Shown here: positions 33,872 through 41,228 of the stretch, one piece after another
Numbering within the stretch: the stretch's first letter is position 1
Layout: every line of letters begins with the position of its first letter
From: a virus
Direction: 5' to 3' (one strand)
IMG/VR virus record: IMGVR_UViG_3300032240_002466
Location: 1-48,269 of that record
DNA length: 48,269 nucleotides
Position numbers and translations under genes: made by a program
The notes under the pieces: model-generated
The model's input: the letters and a program-made list of their open reading frames with translations, nothing else
What the model was told of the DNA's origin: nothing
Database searches by the model: none

Positions 33872-34066
33872 TTATTTCTTTTTAACTTTTCCATTTTTTT
33901 TATTAAAGTTTACGATTTCTTCTTCGTAAATGTTCAACAAGTTTTCTAATTTAGTTTTCTTACCCTCTAATGTTGCAAATAACACCGCATCATAAAATTG
34001 TTCTTTCAATGATGGATTACTTTCAAAGTATTCAAACATTAATTCAGATATTTCATCAATAGTCAT
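33872..34066 (-). CDS. Small helical unknown protein
   Basis: 64 aa, two predicted amphipathic helices and a basic tail (NKKNGKVKKK). No recognised motif. Confidence 0.6.
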   Translation of the reverse strand: MTIDEISELMFEYFESNPSLKEQFYDAVLFATLEGKKTKLENLLNIYEEEIVNFNKKNGKVKKK

Positions 34067-34070
34067 ACTG

Positions 34071-34078
34071 ATAAATAT
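34071..34078 (-). promoter_or_regulatory. Putative late promoter box
   Basis: ATATTTAT in gene sense, 4 nt before start 34066. Confidence 0.4.
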
Positions 34079-34126
34079 TTTAATACTATTGATTACTTTT
34101 TAAAATGTTCATATATTTAATATGAA

Positions 34127-34183
34127 ATGATTATGAAAAAAACACGAACCAATTTAAATAATATAAACTCATCAGAATCCTGA
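34127..34183 (+). CDS. Asn-rich leader peptide (putative)
   Basis: 18 codons, MIMKKTRTNLNNINSSES, with four Asn codons within six positions. A TATATTTA box (34112-34119) lies just upstream. The stop codon sits inside the left arm of the terminator at 34176-34203. It precedes the AsnRS-like asparagine ligase gene, so it may be a translated control peptide. Asn is common in this AT-rich genome, so chance cannot be excluded. Confidence 0.45.
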   Translation: MIMKKTRTNLNNINSSES

Positions 34184-34203
34184 CATTTGTCAGGATTTTT
34201 TTT
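34176..34203 (+). terminator. Terminator-like hairpin upstream of the asparagine ligase gene
   Basis: AATCCTGACA pairs with TGTCAGGATT over 10 bp with a tight loop, then eight T. No other plus-strand gene precedes it for about 1.9 kb, so it most likely acts on the leader of the downstream gene (attenuation) or ends a short RNA. Confidence 0.75.
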
Positions 34204-34239
34204 GCCCATACGTTAACAATAAACTAAAAATAAAAAAAA

Positions 34240-35067
34240 ATGAAAAACACAGAAACTTACAATGAATTAGTTCAAAAAATGAGAACATTCTTCCAAGAAA
34301 AAGGATTTAAAGAAGTTCCAACACAATCAAGATTATCAATCTTGGCAGCGTGTGAAAATCCACACTCAATCACAACATTTAATTATCAAGGAGAGGTTTG
34401 GCCATTACCACAAACAGGTCAAATGTGGTTAGAATACGAACTTCTTAAAAATCCTGAATGGAATGGTGTATACTGTATTTCAACGTCATATAGACAAGAA
34501 AAAGACCCAATTCCTGGTAGACACGAATTAATTTTCCCAATGTTTGAGTTTGAATCAAAAGGTGGAATGAAAGAAATGTTAAAACTTGAATCTGAACTTT
34601 TAAATTATTTAGGATTTGAAAAACCAATTGAAGTTAACTACGATGATGTTTGTGAAGAATATGGTGGAGTTCAAATTTTAGAAAATGAACACGAAACAAG
34701 AATGTGGGAAGAAAAAGGTCCCGTTGTTTCTCTTCAAAATTTCCCATACAGAACCAATCCATTTTGGAATATGAGAGAAAGTGAAAATAGAATATTCAAT
34801 AAAGTTGATGTAATTCTTTATGGACAAGAAACAATTGGTTCGGCAGAAAGAAGTTCTAATGTGGAAGAAATGAGAAATAACTTTTACACTATTGAAAATG
34901 GAAAATACTCTGAAAAACTTTTTGAACTATTCGGTAAAGAAAGAGTTGAAAAAGAATTAGAAGAATTTCTATCATTTGATTTCTTCCCACGTTTTGGTGG
35001 AGGAATTGGAATGACAAGACTTGCAAGAGCCTATCAGTTAATGATGGAAGAAGTTGAAGTAATCTAA
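34240..35067 (+). CDS. AsnRS-like class II synthetase core, candidate asparagine synthetase
   Basis: 275 aa. Class II motif 2 (ISTSYRQEKDPIPGRHELI, about 80-98) and motif 3 (FGGGIGMTRLARA, about 256-268) belong to the aspartyl/asparaginyl-tRNA synthetase group. The anticodon-binding domain is missing, as in the archaeal asparagine synthetase related to AsnRS, which makes Asn from Asp, ammonia and ATP. The size (about 290 aa there) fits. It could instead modify another amino acid or peptide. A phage copy would raise the Asn supply for its Asn-rich proteins. Confidence 0.8.
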   Translation: MKNTETYNELVQKMRTFFQEKGFKEVPTQSRLSILAACENPHSITTFNYQGEVWPLPQTGQMWLEYELLKNPEWNGVYCISTSYRQEKDPIPGRHELIFPMFEFESKGGMKEMLKLESELLNYLGFEKPIEVNYDDVCEEYGGVQILENEHETRMWEEKGPVVSLQNFPYRTNPFWNMRESENRIFNKVDVILYGQETIGSAERSSNVEEMRNNFYTIENGKYSEKLFELFGKERVEKELEEFLSFDFFPRFGGGIGMTRLARAYQLMMEEVEVI

Positions 35068-35070
35068 TAA

Positions 35071-35096
35071 AAACCCCTCAAAAGAGGGGTTTTTTT
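35071..35096. terminator. Bidirectional terminator
   Basis: AAACCCCTC, AAAA, GAGGGGTTT with T-run on one side and A-run on the other, between convergent genes. Confidence 0.85.
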
Positions 35097-35259
35097 ATTC
35101 TTTAATGTTTTCCAACAACTTACCCCATACAAGTCCTTGAATCAAAATCAAAACGATTGACATTACAAATACACTTGTGTTTGGTGAATGTACCAATAAC
35201 AATACTGATAATACGAGTGCCATCATCGCTGCGGTCAATTTTGCTTTCAAGTTTTTCAT
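35095..35259 (-). CDS. Small membrane protein, 54 aa
   Basis: MKNLKAKLTAAMMALVLSVL followed by a second hydrophobic stretch (VFVMSIVLILIQGLVW). Two membrane helices with short polar ends. Function unknown. Confidence 0.6.
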   Translation of the reverse strand: MKNLKAKLTAAMMALVLSVLLLVHSPNTSVFVMSIVLILIQGLVWGKLLENIKE

Positions 35260-35285
35260 AGTCGTTTATGTTTTTAATTATATTT

Positions 35286-35315
35286 CAAAGATAATCAAAA
35301 AATCTGAATGCACAA
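35286..35315 (-). promoter_or_regulatory. Host-type promoter of the 54-aa membrane protein
   Basis: TTG, 19 bases, TATCTTTG; 26 nt before start 35259. Confidence 0.5.
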
Positions 35316-35316
35316 A

Positions 35317-35342
35317 AAAACCCTCAAAAAAATGAGGGTTTT
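35317..35342. terminator. Terminator of the 35364 gene
   Basis: AAAACCCTCA, 6-nt loop, TGAGGGTTTT; follows the stop codon of the minus-strand gene. Confidence 0.8.
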
Positions 35343-35363
35343 AACATATTTAAATTTGATTTA

Positions 35364-35750
35364 TTATCTTCTTCTTCTTACAATACGACTTTCCATCATT
35401 CGGTCTTTTGACATTTCCATATCATCAGATGGTTTCATTCCCATTATTCTTTCATCTGTATCCATATCTTCCATTCCTTCTTCACCTCTTTGGTGTTCAC
35501 TAATAAAAGACATAAGTTGATGAGCCTCTTTTTTCTTACCCTTTTTCATTAATTTCATTGCCATCTCTTTTAAGATATCATAACCTGCAAATCCTAACAT
35601 TCCGATTACAGTAAGGGCAATTGTTAAAATCGCATCACCTGTTTCCATAACTTCAGGATTGACAGGTTGCTCATTCATTTCAGTTTCATTAACAATATTC
35701 TTAATTAAAGATGTTAATTCCGATTCAGTTAAACGTATTACTTTTTTCAT
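35364..35750 (-). CDS. Small leader-bearing membrane-associated protein
   Basis: 128 aa from ATG 35750. Leader MKKVIRLTESELTSLIKNIV, with V-N-E at 20-22 and M-N-E at 25-27 followed by Q. A hydrophobic helix (AILTIALTVIGMLGFAGYDI, about 37-56) follows and then a basic and Met-rich tail ending in three Arg. Candidate capsid-packaged membrane-active peptide. Confidence 0.75.
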   Translation of the reverse strand: MKKVIRLTESELTSLIKNIVNETEMNEQPVNPEVMETGDAILTIALTVIGMLGFAGYDILKEMAMKLMKKGKKKEAHQLMSFISEHQRGEEGMEDMDTDERIMGMKPSDDMEMSKDRMMESRIVRRRR

Positions 35751-35766
35751 TTTTTTTCTGTTTATT

Positions 35767-35774
35767 ATAAATAT
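35767..35774 (-). promoter_or_regulatory. Putative late promoter box
   Basis: ATATTTAT in gene sense, 16 nt before start 35750. Confidence 0.45.
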
Positions 35775-35788
35775 ATCGTAATTTGGAT

Positions 35789-35819
35789 TTGACAAAAAAA
35801 AATTATTATGGTATAATTG
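35789..35819 (+). promoter_or_regulatory. Promoter of the prolyl isomerase gene
   Basis: TTG, 20 bases, TATAATTG fits the Bacteroidota pattern; the same bases also read TTGACA, 17 bases, TATAAT, the classical sigma-70 consensus. It ends 4 nt before the ATG. Confidence 0.65.
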
Positions 35820-35823
35820 AATT

Positions 35824-36249
35824 ATGAGTACAATTAAAAGTGGTGATAATGTCACCGTAAACTACACAGGTAGATTAGAAGACGGAACAATCTTCGACAG
35901 TTCATTAAATGAAGGTAGAACCCCATTAGTTGCAAAACTTGGAGAAGGTCAACTTATCCCAGGTTTTGAAGAAGGACTAATTGGTTTGTCTACAGGAGAA
36001 AAAAGAACCGTTGAGATTGAACCAGAAAATGCATATGGTCAACACAACCCTATGATGATTCAAGAAGTTGAAAAATCTAACGTACCTGAAGGCGTTCAAG
36101 CTGGAGATACTTTACAAGGTATGAACCAATATGGACCAATTACTGTTACAGTTTCAGAAGTTAAAGAAGAAACTGTTGTTTTAGATATGAATCATCCACT
36201 TGCTGGTAAGAAACTTATCTTTGACTTGGAAGTTGTATCGGTTAACTAA
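35824..36249 (+). CDS. FKBP-type peptidyl-prolyl isomerase, SlyD-like
   Basis: 141 aa. VNYTGRLEDGTIFDSS, GEGQLIPGFEEGLIGLSTGEKR, PENAYGQ, and the flap-insert end with DMNHPLAGKKLIFDLEVV are the SlyD-type FKBP with an inserted chaperone flap. It speeds proline isomerisation and assists folding; the His-rich metal tail of E. coli SlyD is absent. A folding helper for abundant virion proteins is the simple reading. Confidence 0.9.
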   Translation: MSTIKSGDNVTVNYTGRLEDGTIFDSSLNEGRTPLVAKLGEGQLIPGFEEGLIGLSTGEKRTVEIEPENAYGQHNPMMIQEVEKSNVPEGVQAGDTLQGMNQYGPITVTVSEVKEETVVLDMNHPLAGKKLIFDLEVVSVN

Positions 36250-36268
36250 TACAAAATCCTTTTAAACT

Positions 36269-36295
36269 AAAAAACCCCTCTTGGAGGGGGTTTTT
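36269..36295 (+). terminator. Terminator after the prolyl isomerase gene
   Basis: AAACCCCTC, TTG, GAGGGG followed by a T-run; also A-rich on the other side. Confidence 0.8.
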
Positions 36296-36312
36296 ATTAT
36301 AAACAAATATTA

Positions 36313-36714
36313 TTATGCTCTAATAAAATCAACATTTTGTAACGTACTTTCTAATGTGAATTTAGGTCTGTTATTTTGTTTAGCATCATACCATTTACTG
36401 GCAAATTGTTTTTGGTCATCAGAGTCCATACAATATTGTTTTCTAATTGTCCAATCCTCGTTATTTCCCACACAAATTTGCCCGTTAGAATTCCATAAAC
36501 CTTTAACCACCAAATACTGGTCTTTACCATTTTGTTCAGGTAACTTCATTTTCCATTTAACACCTTCAATTTCTAAAAGACCCCATTGACCTAGTTTGAT
36601 TGGAACCCAATTGTCAATTTTTTCATCTTCATTTAGTAATCTTTTATTTTCACTAATTACTTTCTTAACTAATCTAACGATATCTGATTCGTTTAATCTA
36701 ACTACTTTTTTCAT
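36313..36714 (-). CDS. Small leader-bearing protein
   Basis: 133 aa from ATG 36714. Leader MKKVVRLNESDIVRLVKKVI with I-S-E at 20-22 and L-N-E at 27-29. The C-terminal part is strand-rich with two Cys and a conserved-looking WVPIKLGQWGLLEIEG segment; no function recognised. Confidence 0.75.
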   Translation of the reverse strand: MKKVVRLNESDIVRLVKKVISENKRLLNEDEKIDNWVPIKLGQWGLLEIEGVKWKMKLPEQNGKDQYLVVKGLWNSNGQICVGNNEDWTIRKQYCMDSDDQKQFASKWYDAKQNNRPKFTLESTLQNVDFIRA

Positions 36715-36730
36715 AATTTTAATTTTATTT

Positions 36731-36738
36731 ATAAATAC
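36731..36738 (-). promoter_or_regulatory. Putative late promoter box
   Basis: GTATTTAT in gene sense, 16 nt before start 36714. Confidence 0.45.
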
Positions 36739-36739
36739 T

Positions 36740-37861
36740 TTATTTTTTAAATAAATTTTTATAGTCTCTGAATATATCAAACTCTTTTGAGTCATTATTA
36801 GAACCACTTTTTGGACTTCCTGTCACCCAAGTAATCATTCCATTACCTGAACTACTTAATAACTGACTAGCAGGTGTTGCCAATCTTGTCCCGTGTACAC
36901 TATGGTAGATGATTGGAACTCCGTTTTTAATTGCTCCAACATATCCAAGGTGAGTATTAAATGTAAATGGACTGGTATCTTTGAATGTACCATCATTCCC
37001 AAGTCCTCTGTGGTCTAACGCTCTTTGACAAAATGCTTTACCTTTATTTGCCGAATTTTTCCAATACATACCAACAACATCACCAACTTTTAAATTATTT
37101 AAATCAATACTTGATGATGAAGGATAGAATGAAGATATTGTTTTAGATACTTTTGTACCATCGGTACAAGTTTTATCATTATCGTCCATATCTTGGTAAA
37201 AACACCCACAAGTTTGAGCATTAATTCCATTATTCTTTACGTCATTTCTAATTTTGTCCCAGTCAATTGTGCCATCCGTAAACATATTATATTTAACACC
37301 ATACTTTTTAACTATATTAAATGCCGCCCAAGCACTTCCCAAAAAACCAGTCTCTAAAAATTTTTTAACAAATTCCGCACAACCTTCAGAACCTCCATCA
37401 CCAATAGTTTTTTCACTACCTGTACTAATTTTAGGACATAAATCTTGAGGGATTGAAACACAAGATTCATTAATTAATGGGTCCTGTGATTTACCATCAC
37501 TTGGTTTTTGCTTATTTGGTTGAGACAATAAACCTTGACACGCAGTTATATTAACACCTTTAGGGAAATAAGATTCCACCCCAAGTTTTTTGGCAGTATT
37601 ACTACCAACCTTACCGTCCATTGTTAAATTATTACTGATTTGGAATTTAGCCACCGCACATGCGGTACTTTTACCATACTTACCGTCAATTGTTCCAGGA
37701 TTAAAACCTAACGATTGTAATTTTTTTTGAATCGCTTCAGTTTTAGGATTATAAACTGATTCTTCAGTAATTAAATTTAGGTATAAATTCTTTGTTGAAT
37801 TTTCGTGCATCATCAGAATTCGTAACTTCTCATCTTCTGATATTAAAAATTTGTTCTTCAT
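36740..37861 (-). CDS. Leader-bearing wall hydrolase candidate: PG-binding plus NlpC/P60-like domain
   Basis: 373 aa. Leader MKNKFLISEDEKLRILMMH with I-T-E at 31-33. PG_binding_1-type domain at about 40-95 (KLQSLGFNPGTIDGKYGKST, KFQISNNLTMDGKVG). The C-terminal domain (about 155-350) shows GCAEFVKKFL with Cys161, NTHLGYVG with His304 and YHSVHG with His320, the layout of an NlpC/P60 or CHAP-type cysteine peptidase that cuts peptidoglycan peptides. Several extra Cys lie between. The leader suggests it is carried in the virion rather than used for lysis. Confidence 0.75.
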   Translation of the reverse strand: MKNKFLISEDEKLRILMMHENSTKNLYLNLITEESVYNPKTEAIQKKLQSLGFNPGTIDGKYGKSTACAVAKFQISNNLTMDGKVGSNTAKKLGVESYFPKGVNITACQGLLSQPNKQKPSDGKSQDPLINESCVSIPQDLCPKISTGSEKTIGDGGSEGCAEFVKKFLETGFLGSAWAAFNIVKKYGVKYNMFTDGTIDWDKIRNDVKNNGINAQTCGCFYQDMDDNDKTCTDGTKVSKTISSFYPSSSSIDLNNLKVGDVVGMYWKNSANKGKAFCQRALDHRGLGNDGTFKDTSPFTFNTHLGYVGAIKNGVPIIYHSVHGTRLATPASQLLSSSGNGMITWVTGSPKSGSNNDSKEFDIFRDYKNLFKK

Positions 37862-37866
37862 ACTAT

Positions 37867-37874
37867 ATAAATAT
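37867..37874 (-). promoter_or_regulatory. Putative late promoter box
   Basis: ATATTTAT in gene sense, 5 nt before start 37861. Confidence 0.45.
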
Positions 37875-37944
37875 ATCTTTGTTTAATATAGTTTTTTTTA
37901 AAAAAAAACATATTTATTATTAATAAAATTTTATTTTTAAAATA

Positions 37945-38556
37945 GTGAGTATATCCCCTGAAATCATTGTAGCCTTTATCACAGGTGTATTAGGTCCAAT
38001 ATCAATTATATTTGTTAAAAATTATTTTGACAAAAAGAAAAAGAAACCAGATTTGGTTCAAGAAACATTAAAAGTAAGTGAATTAATCACATCAAGAATT
38101 GAACATATTAGAGAAGAGTTCAAGGCTGACAGAGTTTGGATTACCCAATTCCATAACGGAGGTAATTTCTATCCTACAGGTAAGTCAATGGCGAAATTTA
38201 GTATAATGTACGAGACAGTTGGGGTGGGAGTTAATTCAATACAATCAAACTTCAACAATATCCCGGTTAATTTATTTAGCAAATCAATCAATCAACTATT
38301 AGAAAATGACATTATTGAAATCCCTGATTTTAAAGACGATACAATTTCAACGTTTGGTTTAAAATATATTGCAGAAGAAAGTAATTGTAAATCAGGTTAT
38401 TTATTTGCAATTAAATCAATTGATGAAAAATTTATAGGAACATTAGGTTTAGATTTTACAAAACGCAAACATAAACTTGATATTGAGTCTATTAATCATT
38501 TACAAGTACATGCAACTGCTTTAGGTGGAGTGTTAATGACTCATTTATCTAAATAA
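37945..38556 (+). CDS. Membrane-anchored GAF-like protein
   Basis: 203 aa, GTG start. One N-terminal helix (IIVAFITGVLGPISIIFVK, about 7-25) and a KKKKK stop-transfer signal, a coiled linker, then a domain (about 60-200) with RVWITQFHNGGNFYPTG and GYLFAIKS plus GTLGLDF, which fits a GAF-type ligand sensor. It would face the cytoplasm. Ligand and partner unknown; it has no output domain. Confidence 0.7.
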   Translation: MSISPEIIVAFITGVLGPISIIFVKNYFDKKKKKPDLVQETLKVSELITSRIEHIREEFKADRVWITQFHNGGNFYPTGKSMAKFSIMYETVGVGVNSIQSNFNNIPVNLFSKSINQLLENDIIEIPDFKDDTISTFGLKYIAEESNCKSGYLFAIKSIDEKFIGTLGLDFTKRKHKLDIESINHLQVHATALGGVLMTHLSK

Positions 38557-38748
38557 TTAAAAATTAATCATCATCTTTTGAATTTCGTTTTCAATTAGAC
38601 TTTGGCTATATTCCAACTTTTTAACCTCATTAAGTTGAGATTGGTTTAATTCAAAATTACCCCCCTTAATTGACGCGATTTGATTACCTAATATGGTATG
38701 TTCATTCAATAAGTAACTATACCTTTCAGCCATTTGTTCTCTGTTCAT
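38557..38748 (-). CDS. Small coiled-coil protein
   Basis: 63 aa, mostly one long helix (MAERYSYLLNEHTILGNQIA and LNEVKKLEYSQSLIENEIQK). Its stop directly abuts the convergent GAF-like gene. Confidence 0.6.
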   Translation of the reverse strand: MNREQMAERYSYLLNEHTILGNQIASIKGGNFELNQSQLNEVKKLEYSQSLIENEIQKMMINF

Positions 38749-38762
38749 AATAATTGTTTTAG

Positions 38763-38770
38763 ATAAATAT
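38763..38770 (-). promoter_or_regulatory. Putative late promoter box
   Basis: ATATTTAT in gene sense, 14 nt before start 38748. Confidence 0.4.
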
Positions 38771-38796
38771 AAATGATGATTTAAAATAAAGAATAG

Positions 38797-39120
38797 TTAA
38801 AATTCAACATTAACTTGTTTGATAGGAATTCCAAATTCATCCTTAATATAACTCATAATTCCATCACTGATAATATCACTATTAAGATTTGTTAAATCAC
38901 TAACATACGTAAAGAAGTTATAGTCAACCCATAGAGTTCCATATTTATTTCTGTGAGCAATTCTTACAGGGTAACCATCACTATCAATATCTTTTCTACT
39001 AAAAAAATGAATATATCCATCATCGTCTTTATCAACCGCTATTTCAATATCACCGTAATAAGATTTGATTATTTTTGAGATGATACCAAATACTTTATTT
39101 TCATTAATTATAATCTTCAT
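38797..39120 (-). CDS. Unknown protein with I-I-N-E start
   Basis: 107 aa. MKIIINENKVFGIISKIIKS resembles the shorter leader variant (MKYIITE) of 43169 and 43949 but has no [ILV]-x-E afterwards. The body is strand-rich with many Asp and Tyr (DKDDDGYIHFFSRKDID). Function unknown. Confidence 0.7.
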   Translation of the reverse strand: MKIIINENKVFGIISKIIKSYYGDIEIAVDKDDDGYIHFFSRKDIDSDGYPVRIAHRNKYGTLWVDYNFFTYVSDLTNLNSDIISDGIMSYIKDEFGIPIKQVNVEF

Positions 39121-39125
39121 TAATG

Positions 39126-39133
39126 ATAAATAT
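39126..39133 (-). promoter_or_regulatory. Putative late promoter box
   Basis: ATATTTAT in gene sense, 5 nt before start 39120. Confidence 0.4.
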
Positions 39134-39145
39134 TAGTGAAATAAA

Positions 39146-39167
39146 AAACCCCCAATTAAGGGGGTTT
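39146..39167. terminator. Terminator of the small lipoprotein gene
   Basis: AAACCCCC, AATTAA, GGGGGTTT with A/T tracts on both sides. Confidence 0.8.
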
Positions 39168-39178
39168 ATTATTTAATT

Positions 39179-39364
39179 TTATCTATGTGGTGTGCACTTA
39201 TGATTCAATTGGTTACCACCTTTATTCACACGTTGTGTTTTTCGGTGCATTGAATTACCTTGTTTTTGGTGTTTGGAATAGTTGTACCCTTTTTGAGTTT
39301 GGCAAGATTGTAAAAATATTGATACAGATAAAATTAGGATAAGAGATAAAATAGTTTTTTTCAT
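39179..39364 (-). CDS. Small basic lipoprotein
   Basis: 61 aa. MKKTILSLILILSVSIFLQSC is a lipoprotein signal with lipobox LQSC and Cys21. The mature part is about 40 residues, rich in Lys, Arg, His, Gln and Asn. It resembles small secreted lipoproteins of Bacteroidota; a lysis or superinfection role is only a guess. Confidence 0.75.
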   Translation of the reverse strand: MKKTILSLILILSVSIFLQSCQTQKGYNYSKHQKQGNSMHRKTQRVNKGGNQLNHKCTPHR

Positions 39365-39381
39365 ATTATTGTTATATTACA

Positions 39382-39389
39382 CAAATATA
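39382..39389 (-). promoter_or_regulatory. Host-type -7 box of the small lipoprotein gene
   Basis: TATATTTG in gene sense, 17 nt before start 39364; no TTG at the expected distance. Confidence 0.45.
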
Positions 39390-39412
39390 CAAAAAAATTT
39401 TGGAATAATAAA

Positions 39413-39910
39413 TTATTCTTCCTCAAAATGTCTCTCAATAGTAACAGGTTCCACAAATGTTCCCTTAAGTTCAGACATCTCTTCTTTAAACTGTTCAATC
39501 ATTTCAGCAGAATAGATGGGAGCAAATAATGGACGATGACTAAACGGAACATTATCTCGGTTTTCCCAATCCACCAATTCTTTTTCCCATCCAGGAATGT
39601 GGGTTTCTATAAACCTATAATTTTTCCATTTCTCCAAATCTTCTTTTGTTGGAACAAATTTAACATCCCCATAGTTATCAATATTCAAATTAGGATTGTT
39701 TGTATAAACATCAACAATACCTTCGTCACCGAAATACTGATAACATAGTTCCTGAACCGTATGGGGGTTTATATGATTTTCTTTCCAATTCCTACCATAA
39801 GAACGGACATCACAGATATAAAAATACCCATCTTCAAAAGAATAAATTTTGAAGTTAACTTTATTCTTTAATTCAATAAGTTCGTCAAAAGTGTAGTTAT
39901 CTAAATTCAT
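39413..39910 (-). CDS. Unknown 165-aa protein
   Basis: Begins MNLDNYTFDELIELKNKVNF from ATG 39910; a TTG at 39928 would lie inside the promoter. Aromatic and acidic (many W, Y, E), no recognised motif, soluble. Confidence 0.7.
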   Translation of the reverse strand: MNLDNYTFDELIELKNKVNFKIYSFEDGYFYICDVRSYGRNWKENHINPHTVQELCYQYFGDEGIVDVYTNNPNLNIDNYGDVKFVPTKEDLEKWKNYRFIETHIPGWEKELVDWENRDNVPFSHRPLFAPIYSAEMIEQFKEEMSELKGTFVEPVTIERHFEEE

Positions 39911-39914
39911 AGGG

Positions 39915-39945
39915 CAAATATAAAACAAAAACCCCCATCAAACAA
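39915..39945 (-). promoter_or_regulatory. Host-type promoter of the 165-aa gene
   Basis: TTG, 20 bases, TATATTTG, ending 4 nt before start 39910. It overlaps the terminator of the upstream gene. Confidence 0.6.
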
Positions 39946-39958
39946 ATGAATGGGGTTT
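39928..39958 (-). terminator. Terminator of the 39970 gene
   Basis: In gene sense AAACCCCAT, a loop, ATGGGGGTTTTT. Confidence 0.65.
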
Positions 39959-39969
39959 AATTTATTTTA

Positions 39970-41073
39970 TTATTGATTATTTCTAATTCTTTCTAATATT
40001 TCATCAAGTTCTTTGTGTTGTTTTGGAGACATCGTAACATCAAAAAGATTTTGCATAACAGAGACTGGTGGATTTGGAGCTTCGTCTAGTTCACCTTGTA
40101 AACCACCTCTTCTACCGTAACCCCCCCAAAAATTACCCGACAACATTTGAATTTCCTCGTCAAGTGTTTTAGGTAATCTATTAAAATCATTTTTAAAACC
40201 CATCTCAAGACCACCTACAAGGTTTTTTTGTTTAACAATATCTAATAATTGTAATAAGTAACTTTTTGTTTCAGGTGTAAATTGTCTTACAACATTCATT
40301 GAAAAAACGTCCATTCTTTTTTCATTCCCTTCGTAAAAAACCTTTTGAAAAATTTGGTCAATGGATTTATCAAATTTTGAACCGTTATTTAGTTTTCCAA
40401 CTTTGAAATTTCCTATTGATATCCCCGTTTGAGGTTTTACTTGTTCGGCAGGTTTAGGAGAGGTTGGGGTTTGTTCCGCAGGTTTTTCAGCCGGCTTAGG
40501 ATTGGTTCCCTTTTTTGATTCAATATTTTGTTTTAACTTATTCCCATATTGAGTTTCTAAATTATTTTTAACTTCCGAAGTAAATGGGTCGGTCTCATCT
40601 AAATTATTTACGATATTTCTGTAAACTTTGTCAATTTTTTCTAATTGTTCTAAATTATATTTTTCAGGATGTTCAACTGCGTATCTTATAACAATACTTG
40701 TGTTATGATTACTTACAGCTTCTAAAGAATATTTTGCAAATTTGTCAGGGTTTTCTTTTGCCAAAATTCTACAAAAATTTTTTACTTCGTCATCCTCAAC
40801 ATTTTTGAAATATTTTTCAATAACATCGTCCGTGTCTCTTGCATGCAAATATTCATATTCAAATTTCTCATATACATCGTCCACATTTTCATTAGGAAAC
40901 GAACTTTTTAATAACTTTTTAATTTCGGCTTTTGATGAATCTTTTAGACCTTGTTTCATACCAATTCTAAACGCTGATGTAAGACCAGGTATCCCCTCAT
41001 TCAAAGTACCTTTTGTAACATACAACGATTTGATATGTTTTCTTTCAGATTCTGTTATAAAAAATTTATTCAT
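39970..41073 (-). CDS. Large leader-bearing protein, paralog of the 25155 protein
   Basis: 367 aa. Leader MNKFFITESERKHIKSLY with L-N-E at 24-26 followed by GIPGLTSAFRIGMKQG. The next 170 residues align with the 25155-26417 protein, including DDVIEKYFKN and ENPDKFAKYS. A Pro/Lys/Gln linker (PAEKPAEQTPTSPKPAEQ) leads to a different C-terminal domain (about 215-367) without a membrane helix. Shared N-terminal and different C-terminal halves suggest a common packaging or transport module carrying different effectors. Confidence 0.8.
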   Translation of the reverse strand: MNKFFITESERKHIKSLYVTKGTLNEGIPGLTSAFRIGMKQGLKDSSKAEIKKLLKSSFPNENVDDVYEKFEYEYLHARDTDDVIEKYFKNVEDDEVKNFCRILAKENPDKFAKYSLEAVSNHNTSIVIRYAVEHPEKYNLEQLEKIDKVYRNIVNNLDETDPFTSEVKNNLETQYGNKLKQNIESKKGTNPKPAEKPAEQTPTSPKPAEQVKPQTGISIGNFKVGKLNNGSKFDKSIDQIFQKVFYEGNEKRMDVFSMNVVRQFTPETKSYLLQLLDIVKQKNLVGGLEMGFKNDFNRLPKTLDEEIQMLSGNFWGGYGRRGGLQGELDEAPNPPVSVMQNLFDVTMSPKQHKELDEILERIRNNQ

Positions 41074-41212
41074 TAATCAATGGTTTAACATCACCTGATT
41101 TGGTATTGATTAATTTTGAAAAGTTTTCAGTAACAACTTTAATTACTTCTGTATGTTGACCACGTATGGAGTTCTTCTCCTCCTCCGTTAAATTATTTAA
41201 TAAGTGTTTCAT
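41066..41212 (-). CDS. 48-aa peptide made of a leader only
   Basis: Begins MKHLLNNLTEEEKNSIRGQH and ends GDVKPLINE followed directly by the stop. The last nine residues equal residues 20-28 of the protein encoded at 41300, where they precede its putative cleavage site. Its stop overlaps the start of the 39970 gene by 8 nt, so translation is coupled. It could be a truncated gene, a free targeting or inhibitor peptide, or simply a translated leader. Confidence 0.6.
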   Translation of the reverse strand: MKHLLNNLTEEEKNSIRGQHTEVIKVVTENFSKLINTKSGDVKPLINE

Positions 41213-41228
41213 AATATTTTTGTTTATT

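Noticed and set aside
35789-35817. Classical sigma-70 promoter TTGACA-N17-TATAAT
   Set aside because: The bases match perfectly, but the same region fits the TTG-N20-TAnnTTTG form used by other genes here; A-runs make the overlap easy by chance.
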